Part shown: piece after piece, positions 20,213 through 29,516 of the stretch
How positions within the stretch are numbered: position 1 is the stretch's first letter
How the letters are laid out: every line of letters begins with the position of its first letter
Assembly: GCA_963700045.1 (NCBI GenBank)
Contig: CAVOWK010000023.1
Coordinates: forward strand, 76,893-140,892
DNA length: 64,000 bases
Source of the DNA: RPQJ01 sp963700045
GTDB lineage: Bacteria > Pseudomonadota > Gammaproteobacteria > Steroidobacterales > Steroidobacteraceae
Direction of reading: 5' to 3'
Notes under the pieces: generated by a model
Database searches by the model: none
The model's input: the letters and a program-made list of their open reading frames with translations, nothing else
Told to the model about the DNA's origin: nothing
Translations under genes and position numbers: made by a program

Positions 20213-21979
20213 ATCATCCGGCGACTCGCCTCGGCTGGACCGGGCTCGTGCACGCCATGCTGCTCGCCACTGCTCCTGGTGCGGCCGCCGTTGGACCGGT
20301 CGAGCAGTCGACACCACCGTCGCCGCCGGCACGGATGACGATCGCCGACCTGCAGGCGTTCCGAAGCGAGACGCGCGTCCCTGTCCAGCGCGCGGACAAC
20401 GTTGCGGGCGACGCGACGCTGACCAACCTCAACCCGCAGGTCAACGCGTGGTTCCTGCTGACCCTCGACTGGGGCCCGACGCGGCCAAAAGAGTTCTATC
20501 ACCTCGAGAACGCACGTCCGGCGCGCGCGCTCGCATTGCACACGAGTCCGCGGGGATTCGTGGAGTTGGAGTTTGGCGACCGATCGCCCCCCTGCACGCT
20601 GCCGCTTGCCGGCGCGGAGGGCAGGGCAGGTGCGCTCGGCCTGGCACGCGCGTCCGGGCTCCCGTACGCCCCGATCTGCGATGGCCGCCTCTACGTCCGC
20701 AACCAGACCGTCGGTCGGGCAAGCTCGTTGGAGAAAGTCACGGACTTTCTCCGCGACCGCGTCTGGGGCGGTGAGAAGATCGTCACGCTGGTCAAGAAGG
20801 AACTCTATCGCGACGCATTCCTGGAGCAAGGCGAGCCCCGCGTGATGACCCGCGCCGGCGCCGCTCCGGCGTCTGCGCCGTCGGGCGCGGTCATCGACCC
20901 GGCCAGCGCGGATCTCGCCGTCATCCCCTCGGACCTGGGGCTTGACGTCGACTCTGCCGATCGGGCGTTGCTGCTCGGCCAGTGGTACGGGCTGCGCGGT
21001 CTGCCGGATGTCTACCTGAGCGTCGTCATGCCCCAGGTCATCGCCCCTGGCCTGCGCGACGGGCATGAGCGCAGTGTCAATCGACTCGATCCGACGGAGT
21101 CGAAGGCGCTCGTCTACCTGGTGGCCTTCGATCTCGGCAAGTTCGACCTGCGTTTCTTGCTCGGCACCGAGCACCCGCGTCTCGGCTGGTCGCCGCGTCC
21201 GCCGCCGGAATCGATTGATCGCGCGCTGCCGGGCCCGGACGGCATCGATCGTGCAGCGCCGCTCGCGATCACTGGCATGGTGAGCCCGGAAGATGCAACG
21301 CGCACCGTCGCTGCATTCACCGGCGGCTTCAAGCGCGACCATGGCGCATTTCGCTTCGGTGCGCTGGCCAGGCAGAACCACGGCAGCCACTACGGCTTCG
21401 TCGAGCAGGGTGTGGTGTTCAGCAAGCTGCAACCGGGTCTCGCAACCGTGTTCACGACGGTGTCGGGCGAGGTGCAGGTGGGTACGTGGACCCAGGGCGG
21501 ACAGCGGCCGGATGGCGAACATCCGCGACGCGCGCCAGAACGGTGTGCCGCTCATCGAGTACGACCCGCGCAGCGGCGCAAGCGTGCCCGGCCCGCTCGT
21601 CAACCGCTGGGGCGAGGGCAACTGGTCGGGCTCGGCGACCGAGGACCTGCGCACGCTGCGCGCCGGGCTCTGTCTGCAGGAGACGGGCACACGGCGCTTC
21701 CTGATCTATGGATATTTCTCGGCGGCGACCCCATCGGCGATGGCACGCGTGTTCCAGGCCTATCGCTGCCGCTACGCGATGCACCTGGACATGAATGCGC
21801 TGGAGCACACCTATCTCGCCGTCTACGTGTCGCAGGCCGGGCAGCGGACGGTCGAGCATCTCATCGTCGGCATGGACGTGCTCGATCGCTATGCAGGCAA
21901 GCAGTTCGCGCCGCGGTTCCTGGGCTTCCCGGACGATCGCGATTTCTTCATTCTGACTCGAAGGGACGGTGCACCATGA
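20209..21979 (+). pseudogene. Secreted protein with phosphodiester-glycosidase-like C-terminal part, frameshifted
   Basis: A signal peptide (HAMLLATAPGAAAVG) leads into about 250 residues I do not recognise (WGPTRPKEFYHLENARPARA). After that comes a part resembling NAGPA/DUF2233 phosphodiester glycosidases: AAFTGGFKRDHGAFRFGALA, GVPLIEYDPRSG and a CRYAMHLDMNALEHTYLAVY stretch where that family has an LDGG-type motif. A one-base shift in the GGG at about 21495 separates the first 430 codons from the last 155; removing one G restores VGTWTQADSGRMANIRDARQ. The start may also be ATG at 20197. The family assignment is tentative. Confidence 0.6.
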
Positions 21980-22989
21980 GTGGCCGCCGGGTTCTCGCGG
22001 GCGCGATGCTCGTGCTGCTCACGTGCACGGTCAGCGCGGCGGCGCCGACCAGCAACGCCGAGCAGAATCGCGAGATGCTGCAACGGCTGCAGGCCGCGCA
22101 CGACCTGAGTCCCGCGCAGATGAAGCGCGTCGAAGCGATCTTCGCGGGCAACTTCGCCATGGGTCAGGGCAATCCGGCGATCGTGCGGCACCCGATGACG
22201 CCGGCGCAGTGCCGGGAGAAGCTGGAGCGGCAGGGCATCGACTACGCGAACCCGGAGTTCGAGCGGATCTGCGGCGGCAAGTTCATGGCGCCGTTGTACG
22301 ATCCAAACGCCGCGACGCCGGATCGGGCGCAGGCCTGCATCGACCAGTTCGAATTCCCGGACATGCCCTGCGAGTACCCGGTCATCTGGGTCAAGGCGCG
22401 CGAGGCGGCCGAGCTCTGTGCGGCGGAGGGCAAGCGCCTGTGCGACGCCCACGAATGGGAGGGCGCGTGCCAAGGTAGCCTCGAGCCGCCGGACTACCGG
22501 TTCGATCTCGCGGCTGGCGTGAGCCCGAACTTCGCCGTGGAGCGCATGCGCGCGGCGCACAACCGCGCCTACGCTGCGAGCAAGCGCTGGAGCTACGGAC
22601 TGGAGTACCAGCGCGGCGTGTGCGCGGCGGGCAGTTCGAAGACGCCCGGCTGCCAGGGCGGCGGCTGGAACCAGTGCGGCTCGAACACCTATCCCGCTGG
22701 GAGCTTTCCCGACTGCCACAGCCCGCTCGGCGTGTACGACCTGAACGGCAACGCGGCCGAGCACATGAACCTGCCGCTCGATACTTCACAGATGTCGAGC
22801 CGGGGCAGCACGACGCTCGGCTATACGGAGATGAAGGGGAGCTGGTTCATCTTCGACACGTACCGCGCGCACGAGGACTGGTGTCGCTGGCGGGCGCCGT
22901 ACTGGCATGGCAGCCGGGTCATGGACCCGCACAGCCATTCCAACTATCACCTGGGTTTTCGCTGCTGCAAGACGCTCGAGCAGCGGTGA
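21976..22989 (+). CDS. Secreted formylglycine-generating-enzyme-like (FGE/SUMF1 fold) protein
   Basis: 337 residues from ATG that overlaps the previous stop by 4 bp. A signal peptide (VLAGAMLVLLTCTVSAAA) is followed by a helical spacer and then the FGE fold: CIDQFEFPDMPCEYPVIWVK, AAELCAAEGKRLCDAHEWEG, GVYDLNGNAAEHMNLPL, KGSWFIFDTYRAHEDWC and the end HSNYHLGFRCCKTL. Unlike a cytosolic sulfatase activator it is exported, and no sulfatase gene is near. FGE-fold proteins of this kind also serve in other roles, so the function stays open. It forms a unit with the flanking secreted genes. Confidence 0.82.
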   Translation: MSGRRVLAGAMLVLLTCTVSAAAPTSNAEQNREMLQRLQAAHDLSPAQMKRVEAIFAGNFAMGQGNPAIVRHPMTPAQCREKLERQGIDYANPEFERICGGKFMAPLYDPNAATPDRAQACIDQFEFPDMPCEYPVIWVKAREAAELCAAEGKRLCDAHEWEGACQGSLEPPDYRFDLAAGVSPNFAVERMRAAHNRAYAASKRWSYGLEYQRGVCAAGSSKTPGCQGGGWNQCGSNTYPAGSFPDCHSPLGVYDLNGNAAEHMNLPLDTSQMSSRGSTTLGYTEMKGSWFIFDTYRAHEDWCRWRAPYWHGSRVMDPHSHSNYHLGFRCCKTLEQR

Positions 22990-22998
22990 GGGCGCCGA

Positions 22999-23943
22999 TC
23001 AGGGCGCGGCCAGCGCTCCCGCCTGTCGCGGCAGCCAGGCGACGGTGGACGCGGATACCTCGGTCGCGGGCCTACCCAACAGCGACGCGAGACGCTCGGT
23101 GAGCTGCGGCAGCGGCCCCTCGTCGCTCAGGAGGCCGGCGAGCCGTGGGTCGGCGAGCACGTCGGCCAGCGCCCGTTGCACGCCGTTGACGTACACGATC
23201 TCGCTCACGAGCCGGATGCCATGGCTGTAGTCGGCATAGCTGGCGCCGTGCACGGTGCTGAGCGGCTGGATCGGTGCGCCCGCGGCGCGGTGCCAGCCGT
23301 AGATGGCGACGCGGCCAGGGTTCTGCCAGAGACGCGGCGTGAGCACCAGGTCCTTCTTGTTGCCTGCGGTCAGCGCGCCGAGCTGCGCACCACGCGCGGC
23401 ACGTTGCGCGCGGACCATCTCGTTGTGCCGGAAGAGATAGGTGGTGCTGCGCATCTGGTCGCCCGCGGGCAGCGGCTGCGGGTCGAGCTTCACGGTCGAC
23501 GCCGCGTAGATGGCATTGACGATCTTGCGTGTGGGCAGCATGAAGCCGAAGCGCTCCGCGACCTCGAGCGCCGCGTCGAGGCCCAACGGGACGAAGACGA
23601 AGTCCCGGTCCGTGCCGAGCGCCAGGTAGTCAGGCAGCACGCAGACGGTGATCACGTTTACGGAGTCGCGGACCGTGACGGCCTCGAGGTGGCGCAGGAA
23701 CGACGGCACGTTGCCGGCCAGCAACTCATTGCTCACCAGGGCGTCGCGCTGCGGGCCGGCAAGGTCGCGGGCCCGCTCCGCAAACCCGGTGCCTGTCAGG
23801 GCGCCATCGGCTCGCGCCGGTATGTTCTTGCCGAGTTGCTGATCGCACGCCGGACCGACCGGCGACGCGCCAGCGGTTCCGGACGTGAACGCCAGCAGCA
23901 AAGCCACCACGGCGGCAATCGGTATCAGGCGGATTGATCTCAC
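22999..23943 (-). CDS. Secreted protein of unknown function with an HGASYADYSHG motif
   Basis: 314 residues with a signal peptide (IAAVVALLLAFTSGTAGA). I do not recognise a family. A striking block, TVHGASYADYSHGIRLVSEI, packs His, Tyr, Asp, His and Arg as an enzyme site might. Other notable parts are FVFVPLGLDAALEVAERFGF and LTPRLWQNPGRVAIYGWHRA. It converges with the FGE-like gene with 9 bp between their ends. It probably acts in the periplasm or outside the cell. Confidence 0.75.
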   Translation of the reverse strand: MRSIRLIPIAAVVALLLAFTSGTAGASPVGPACDQQLGKNIPARADGALTGTGFAERARDLAGPQRDALVSNELLAGNVPSFLRHLEAVTVRDSVNVITVCVLPDYLALGTDRDFVFVPLGLDAALEVAERFGFMLPTRKIVNAIYAASTVKLDPQPLPAGDQMRSTTYLFRHNEMVRAQRAARGAQLGALTAGNKKDLVLTPRLWQNPGRVAIYGWHRAAGAPIQPLSTVHGASYADYSHGIRLVSEIVYVNGVQRALADVLADPRLAGLLSDEGPLPQLTERLASLLGRPATEVSASTVAWLPRQAGALAAP

Positions 23944-24531
23944 GCGGCGCGCTACTCCCAGGTCATGCGCAACCCCATCGCGGGTCTGCGACTACGTCGT
24001 CCAAAGTGGGCCGGATTCCAGGAATACGAAGCTGGGCTGGCCCCGGTTAAGCCTGCGAATCAGCTGCGGCTGCACGCCAGGTCCAGCTGGTCAAACGAAT
24101 GATCAGTATACCACAAGGGCAAGCGTACTTTTCGTGCTGAGAGCAACGGTTTCGTGTTGCGTGGCCAGAGAATTCAGGGGGTTACATCTGCCAGTGATCG
24201 CGGGGATCGATGCGTCACCAACTGATTGATTTCACCGGCGCTGGAGCGAGGAACCGCTACTCTCAGCAAGAAAAGTACGCGACCCCCTGTTCACGGAGCG
24301 ACTTTGCCCACCAGTACCGTCCGCTGTCGATCGACGAGCTGCGTGACCTGCTGGTCCACCAGCACGATGACTTCGCGAACCTGCCGGCGCAACTCACTCT
24401 GGCGCGTATTGCCCCATGACTCCACGACAACGCCCGCTGCAATGCTGGTTTGACCTGTCTGTAGTACCGAACACCTGCTTCTCAGAGAGAAAGAAAATTG
24501 ACGTGTCAGTACCCGCGGACCACCGGGCGGC
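23944..24531. other. Intergenic stretch without a convincing gene
   Basis: Short frames exist on both strands but none has a ribosome-binding site or family resemblance. The right half includes a plus-strand frame reading RPLSIDELRDLLVHQHDDFA that is probably chance or a remnant. It should hold the promoter of the minus-strand secreted gene. No repeats were noted. Confidence 0.5.
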
Positions 24532-25200
24532 TTAGGTCTCGCTGCCGGCGGAGAACGCCACCCGGGAGCGGGCCAGCAACTCCCGGACCTCTTCGTCCTC
24601 GGTCTGGTCGAACCGCTCGTACCACTGGCCGACCGCGCTGAAGAACGGCGGGGTCTGCAGGCAGACGACATCGTCAGCCACGGCAGCGATACGTTCGCGG
24701 GCTTCGATCGACGCGACGGGGACGGCCACCACGATGCGCTCGGCATGCAGGCTGCGCAGGGCGCGCACGGCGGCTTCCATCGTCGCGCCGGTGGCGAGCC
24801 CGTCGTCCACGAGGATTCCTGTGCGGCCGCGCATCTGCAGCGCGGGCCGATCGCCACGGTACGATTTTTCGCGCCGGGCCAGTTCCTGCAATTCGCGCGC
24901 CTTGACCTGCTCGACCGCGTCGCTGCCCCTGGGCAGGTAGCGCACCACGTCCTCGTTCAGGACGACCGCGCCGCCGCTGGCCACGGCACCCATTGCGAGC
25001 TCCGGCTGTGACGGCATTCCGAGCTTGCGCACCACCAGCACGTCGAGCGGCAAGCCGAGTGCTGTCGCCACTTCATAGCCCACCGGCACGCCGCCGCGAG
25101 GCAAGGCAAGCACGACCGCTTTCGTGTCGGCCCGATAGTGGGTAAGCATGCCGGCCAAGGCCCTGCCGGCGTCCATTCGATCCAGGAACCTGTGCGTCAT
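24532..25200 (-). CDS. Phosphoribosyltransferase (COG1926 type)
   Basis: 222 residues. A PRPP-binding motif GILVDDGLATGATMEAAVRA is clear, preceded by VVLALPRGGVPVGYEVATAL and VVRKLGMPSQPELAMGAVAS, both typical of COG1926 proteins. The natural substrate of this group is not settled; some members are annotated as phosphoribosyl transferases acting on bases, others as hydrolases. It is divergent from the kinase-like gene and near a Prs-like gene, so a PRPP-linked salvage role is likely. Confidence 0.88.
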   Translation of the reverse strand: MTHRFLDRMDAGRALAGMLTHYRADTKAVVLALPRGGVPVGYEVATALGLPLDVLVVRKLGMPSQPELAMGAVASGGAVVLNEDVVRYLPRGSDAVEQVKARELQELARREKSYRGDRPALQMRGRTGILVDDGLATGATMEAAVRALRSLHAERIVVAVPVASIEARERIAAVADDVVCLQTPPFFSAVGQWYERFDQTEDEEVRELLARSRVAFSAGSET

Positions 25201-25288
25201 GGCGAGTCACCGTCCGTTGCAGGTTCATGTTCCACCGCGGGCGCCAGCCGACCATTCGCAGTTTTGCCTAGTGCTATGCTCGACCCTG

Positions 25289-26281
25289 ATGCCTGCTGAT
25301 TCTCCGACACTGGACGCAAAGGTTGCCTTCCTGCGCGGCTCTTGCGGGCCCGACGACGAAGCGATCGAGACTCACTTCGCCTGGGTATTCCTGATCGACG
25401 ACCGCGCCTGGAAGCTGCGCAAGCCGGTCCGCCGCGACACGATGGACTACGGCTCGCTCGAGGCGCGTCGCCTCGACTCCCTGGAAGAGATCCGTCTCAA
25501 CCGACGACTGGCGCCCGACGTTTATCTCGGCACCGCGCCGCTTACGCTAACCGCCGACGGGCAACTCGCGATTGATGGTCAGGGTGAGATCGTGGACTGG
25601 CTGGTATGCATGCGGCGTCTCGATCGCTCCCGTCTGCTCGAGGCGCAGCTGGCGCAGGGATCGGTCAAGCCGGAATCTCTGCGACCGGTCGTGCGCCTGC
25701 TCGCTGATTTCTATCGTACGGCCGCGCCGGCGATCAGCGATGGGCCGGCGTTCCTGGCCCGCATCGGGCGGCAGGTCGAGGCCAACCATCGAGTCCTGGC
25801 GCCTGCGGGCGTCGCCGGAAACGAAGAGCTGCTCGCGCTGCAGCGGGAGTTCATCGCGAAGCATTCGTCGCTGCTCGCGCAGCGCGCCGCCAGCGGTTGC
25901 GTCGTGGAGGCGCACGGTGACCTGCGGCCCGAACACGTCTACCTCGACGATTCACCAGCCATCATCGACTGCCTGGAGTTCGATCGCGATCTCCGAGTAC
26001 TCGATCGCGCCGAGGAACTGAGCTTCCTGCACCTGGAGTGCGCGCGCATTGGCCATGAGGCGACCGGGCGCGCGTTGCTGCGTGGTTGCCTGGCAGAGCT
26101 CGCCGACCACGCAACGGATGCGCTGCTCCACTTCTACCGCAGCCACCGCGCGACGACACGCGCCAAGCTCTATGTCTGGCGCGCCTCCGAGCCGGATGGC
26201 GGCACGCGGCGTGAGTGGCTCGATCTCGCCGGCGAATGCGTGCGCCGCGCGCTGGAAGACTCCGCTCGCAGTCTCGACTGA
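25289..26281 (+). CDS. Aminoglycoside phosphotransferase-like kinase (COG2187 type)
   Basis: 330 residues from the ATG giving MPADSPTLDAKVAFLRG. The kinase-fold motifs include FLIDDRAWKLRKPVRRDTMD (ATP-binding Lys), and the catalytic block VVEAHGDLRPEHVYLDDSPA followed by IDCLEFDRDLRVLD. Many COG2187 proteins carry a second P-loop kinase domain at the C terminus; this one stops without it. A small sugar or nucleoside substrate is more likely than an antibiotic, given the flanking PRPP genes. Its end is 6 bp from the convergent Prs-like gene. Confidence 0.85.
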   Translation: MPADSPTLDAKVAFLRGSCGPDDEAIETHFAWVFLIDDRAWKLRKPVRRDTMDYGSLEARRLDSLEEIRLNRRLAPDVYLGTAPLTLTADGQLAIDGQGEIVDWLVCMRRLDRSRLLEAQLAQGSVKPESLRPVVRLLADFYRTAAPAISDGPAFLARIGRQVEANHRVLAPAGVAGNEELLALQREFIAKHSSLLAQRAASGCVVEAHGDLRPEHVYLDDSPAIIDCLEFDRDLRVLDRAEELSFLHLECARIGHEATGRALLRGCLAELADHATDALLHFYRSHRATTRAKLYVWRASEPDGGTRREWLDLAGECVRRALEDSARSLD

Positions 26282-26287
26282 ACTCAA

Positions 26288-27283
26288 TCAGCCCTTTGCG
26301 GCTTCGAGCTCGCGCAACGCGACGACGGACCCGCCGCTCACCAAGCGACGCACCGCTTCCGCAAACAGCCCCGACGCCGGCAGGATTACCGGCGCGCGCT
26401 GGCCGGCCGCCGGGACGAGGCGCGTCGGCAGAATCGAATCGGTGACGATGAGCTGGTCTGGGCCGTCAGGGCCCAGCAGGCGATGGGCCTCGGGCAGAAA
26501 GACGCCGTGCGTCGCACAGGCGTCCACACGCCTGGCCCCAGCCTCGCGGCACGCCTGCACCGCGCGCAGGATCGTCGAGCCCGCGCTGATGAGGTCGTCG
26601 AAGATCACGACATGGCAGCCCGCGACCGGGCCGATCAGCAGGTCGCCACTGACGACGCCGCTGCTGCGACGCTTCTCGTGCAGCGCGAAGCCGATGTCGC
26701 GCTGCGCATGGACCGCCAGCAGATCCTGCAATCGTTGCGCCCGCTTCGCGCCGCCGAAATCCGGGGACACGATGGTGACGGGCTCCGGCCCGAGCGCCTG
26801 CGCGAGGTGGCGGGCCATCAACGGCGCGGCCTCGAGCTGGTCGACGGGGCAGCGGAACGCGTTCTCGAACGCCGCCAGGTTGTGCGCATCCAGCGCCAGC
26901 ACGTGGTCGGTGCCGACTGCCTCGAGCAATTGCGCCACGTAGCGCAGCGTGACCGGATCGCGTTCCTTGGTGCGCCGGTCCTTGCGCGCATAGCAGAGGA
27001 ACGGCAGGCAGGCCGTGACCCTCCGTGCACCGCAGTCCTTCAAACAGGCAATGAAGAACAGCAGCCGGCACAGCCGGTCGTTCGCGCTGCCCGATTCATC
27101 CCCGCTCAGGGACTGCACGACGAACACCTCGCGACCGCGGACGCTCACCAGCGGACGCGTCTTGTGTTCGCCGCCTTCGAACTCGCGCTCCTCCATCGGC
27201 GCAAGTGGCACGCCGAGCGCCGCGACCAGGCGTTCGGCGAAAGGCTGCGTGGCGGCCGGCGCGAATACCAGGGGTGTCGTCAT
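26288..27283 (-). CDS. Ribose-phosphate pyrophosphokinase-like protein (Prs paralogue)
   Basis: 331 residues, about the length of Prs. Motifs such as FVVQSLSGDESGSANDRLCR, TACLPFLCYARKDRRTKERD and the flexible region DHVLALDAHNLAAFENAFRC match PRPP synthetases. The PRPP-binding loop reads VVIFDDLISAGSTILRAV, where housekeeping Prs usually has DDxxDTxGT, so this is likely a divergent paralogue with a narrower job. A main prs is expected elsewhere in the genome. Gene context with a phosphoribosyltransferase and a kinase supports a linked PRPP step. Confidence 0.85.
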   Translation of the reverse strand: MTTPLVFAPAATQPFAERLVAALGVPLAPMEEREFEGGEHKTRPLVSVRGREVFVVQSLSGDESGSANDRLCRLLFFIACLKDCGARRVTACLPFLCYARKDRRTKERDPVTLRYVAQLLEAVGTDHVLALDAHNLAAFENAFRCPVDQLEAAPLMARHLAQALGPEPVTIVSPDFGGAKRAQRLQDLLAVHAQRDIGFALHEKRRSSGVVSGDLLIGPVAGCHVVIFDDLISAGSTILRAVQACREAGARRVDACATHGVFLPEAHRLLGPDGPDQLIVTDSILPTRLVPAAGQRAPVILPASGLFAEAVRRLVSGGSVVALRELEAAKG

Positions 27284-27646
27284 GACATCATCCTTTTGCG
27301 CAAATCAAGGGCTCGAGCCGGGCCACTTTCCTGGCGAGCCCGGCACGCTCCGCGGCATCCACACACCACTTCTTCCACCGGCTTGTAGAGCCCCCGCGAG
27401 GGCTCTCGCTCGTCGCGCTGCAGCTCCGCGCACCGATGTCGGCGCGGTGTGCGAAGTGCTGCCAGTCGCTCATCGCGGCCCCGCTGTCAGGTCAGGCTGA
27501 ATCATCTGATTGTCGAACTAAGCACCGCAGGGACCATCCGTATTGTTGGCATGGGCGCTGTGACTGGTGCCGGTCGTGCGCGCCGGCTGTCGCGTCGGAG
27601 CGCTGCCCGACCTCGAGCACTTCTGCGAACCAGTCGATCGCCACTC
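27284..27646. other. Intergenic stretch without a gene
   Basis: No frame here looks coding; the long plus-strand frames are shadows of the Prs-like gene and the IS remnant. It should carry the promoter of the Prs-like gene. The right end meets the IS5-type remnant. Confidence 0.5.
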
Positions 27647-27924
27647 CTACGCATTCAGCAATCGTCGTCGGACGATGTACAGGTTGGCGAGTGCAGCGGT
27701 CACTTCCAGCCGGCGCAGGTTTTTGCCAGGCCGCGGTAGCGGGTCTTGCGGAAGCCGAAGATGTTCTTGATCACGCCGAACACATGCTCGACCTTGGCGC
27801 GCACCCGCGTCTCCTTGCCGTGCAGCAGATACGGCAGCGCCTCGCGATCGGCGACATTGGCCGCCGTGGCCAGCACCGTGTGGACCAGTTTGCTACTGGT
27901 GTCGCCGCTGTCAGTGACGATCAT
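27647..27924 (-). mobile_element. IS5-type transposase remnant
   Basis: The C-terminal end of an IS5-family transposase: SKLVHTVLATAANVADREAL, then LLHGKET joined directly to RVRAKVEHVFGVIKNIFGFR and KTRYRGLAK. About 60 residues normally lying between LLHG.E and RAKVEH are missing, and a one-base shift near 27720 moves the tail NLRRLEVTAALANLYIVRRR out of frame. The 5' half is gone. It is inactive. It sits in the accessory region and fits the picture of decayed transferred DNA. Confidence 0.8.
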
Positions 27925-28022
27925 CGCTCTCCGCCCACGCCTCCGACTGCTATTCGATCAAGGACCCCGACGCGCGCAGCGACTGCCTTGCCAGGACGAA
28001 GTGACGCGCCAAGACACGTGCT

Positions 28023-28412
28023 GTGCGCAACAGGCTCAACACCTCAGCTCAGATTCACACGCCTGCGGCCGTCGCTTGGGCGTTGCTGACCGATACGCGC
28101 GCCTGGCCGCGGTGGGGCCCGCGCATCCGCGCGGTCGATGCACCCACGCACTTCATCACCGCTGGCACGCGCGGCCGCGTGCAGACCGCGGTCGGGGTCT
28201 GGCTGCCATTTGAGATCACGCACTGGGAGGAGGGGAGCCACTGGTCCTGGACAGTCGCCGGCATCCCTGCCACCGGGCATCTCATCGAGGCGACAGGTCC
28301 CGACAGCTGCCGAGTGACCTTCACGATTCCCGCGTGGGCGCCGTTCTACCTGCCCGTGTGTCGCGCCGCGCTGCGTGCCATTGGACGGCTCGCAACCCGG
28401 GTTGAACAGTCA
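28023..28412 (+). CDS. SRPBCC (polyketide cyclase-like) protein, 3' end uncertain
   Basis: From GTG, the product starts MRNRLNTSAQIHTPAAVAWA and shows a START/Bet v1-like fold: LLTDTRAWPRWGPRIRAVDA, FEITHWEEGSHWSWTVAGIP and the closing helix VCRAALRAIGRLA. The domain is complete at about residue 125, but no stop follows; the frame stays open into the antisense ankyrin gene as far as 29741. A breakpoint near 28385 probably removed the true end. Function unknown; proteins of this fold bind small hydrophobic ligands. Confidence 0.6.
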
Positions 28413-28522
28413 CGCCAACGCTCGCTGCGCACCTGCACGATGCCCACGGCCAGCGGCACCGACCCCAGTGCAAACAGCGCGAGCGCAATCCGTACCCACC
28501 GATTCCGCAGATACGCCTTCAC
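28346..28522 (-). pseudogene. Truncated membrane-protein gene (5' fragment)
   Basis: A GTG with a good upstream GGGAG begins VKAYLRNRWVRIALALFALG, one clear membrane helix, and then loses any sensible sequence after about 40 codons as it runs antisense to the SRPBCC gene. It follows the ankyrin gene on the same strand and was probably the third gene of that operon before truncation. Confidence 0.35.
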
Positions 28523-28559
28523 GTTGCGGTCTCCCGGATTCCACTCGCGCCGTGACGCA

Positions 28560-29516
28560 TCATCGCCTGGAGGAGGCATGGCCGGCCGCCACCTCGGCTT
28601 CGCGCAACAGGGCCGCGGTCTCGGGCTTGTTCGCCCATTCCGCCCAGTCCCGCGCGGTCTTGCCTTCGGCGTCGTGGAGCAGGGGATCGGCGCCGGCCTC
28701 GAGCAACATGCGCACGACCTCTGCATTTCCCGACACCGCCGCCGTCATCAGCGGCGTGCGTCCGTCGGTGGAGACCGATCCCCGAGAATCGTCCGCGGCG
28801 CACGGCTCGACACTGCGCGAACCCAGCATGTCTTCGCGCCGGTTCGGATTCGCGCCGCGCTGGATCAGCAGCTGCACGATCGCTGGATCACCGCGATAGA
28901 CGGCGTACATCAGCGCTTCCCAGCCGCCTTTCGCGGCAATGTCGATGCGTGCGCCCGCGGCGAGCGCCGCCTGCACGCGCCCAAGGTCTCCGTCCTCTGC
29001 TGCGACGAAGAGTTCGCAATCCACCGGCGTCGGAGCCTGACGCTTCCAGACGAACTCCTGCTGCTGCCAATTCCACGCCAGGGACAGTGGCACGCTGACG
29101 GCCACGAGCGCCGCCAGCACGAGCGCAGGCATGCGCCCGCCGCGAGTCACGCGGGCCAATGGCCATGCGATCAGGCACATCACGCCGTACGCGCGGTCGA
29201 TTCCGTTCACGAAGTCGCGCGTGCGCTGCGAAGGGTCGATGACTTCGCCCATGACCTGCAGCATTGCCACAAACAGCGTCGCGACGGCGAGCAGACGCAG
29301 CACCGGGTCCCGACTGAACAAGGCACCCCAGCATGCCAGGATCGCGAGCGGCGGCATGATCAACAGGCTCTCGAAGTAGTACTGCACGATCCCGCTGCGG
29401 TCGAGATCGAACAGCAGGTGCCACTGGAAGCGCAGTTCAACCAACCCAATTGCGAAGAATGCCGCATAGGTCGCGAGCTGAAGCCACGAGGTGGGTGGGC
29501 GATCCGCCGTGGTCAC
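28560..29516 (-). CDS. Membrane protein with C-terminal ankyrin repeats
   Basis: 318 residues. The N-terminal half has four or five membrane helices (WLQLATYAAFFAIGLVELRF, LLIMPPLAILACWGALFS, LLAVATLFVAMLQVMGEV, LVLAALVAVSVPLSLAWNW). The C-terminal half has about four ankyrin repeats, such as CELFVAAEDGDLGRVQAALA, GWEALMYAVYRGDPAIVQLL and DGRTPLMTAAVSGNAEVVRM. It likely anchors a protein-binding platform at the inner membrane. Its start overlaps the hydrolase stop by 4 bp. Partner unknown. Confidence 0.85.
   Translation of the reverse strand: MTTADRPPTSWLQLATYAAFFAIGLVELRFQWHLLFDLDRSGIVQYYFESLLIMPPLAILACWGALFSRDPVLRLLAVATLFVAMLQVMGEVIDPSQRTRDFVNGIDRAYGVMCLIAWPLARVTRGGRMPALVLAALVAVSVPLSLAWNWQQQEFVWKRQAPTPVDCELFVAAEDGDLGRVQAALAAGARIDIAAKGGWEALMYAVYRGDPAIVQLLIQRGANPNRREDMLGSRSVEPCAADDSRGSVSTDGRTPLMTAAVSGNAEVVRMLLEAGADPLLHDAEGKTARDWAEWANKPETAALLREAEVAAGHASSRR

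Noticed and set aside
20089..21690. 533-residue open frame on the minus strand
   Set aside because: Antisense to the secreted glycosidase-like gene; low-complexity, no motif.
24210..24419. 69-residue plus-strand frame (RPLSIDELRDLLVHQHDDFA)
   Set aside because: No ribosome site, no family, and the antisense frame is equally open. It could be a remnant but cannot be supported.
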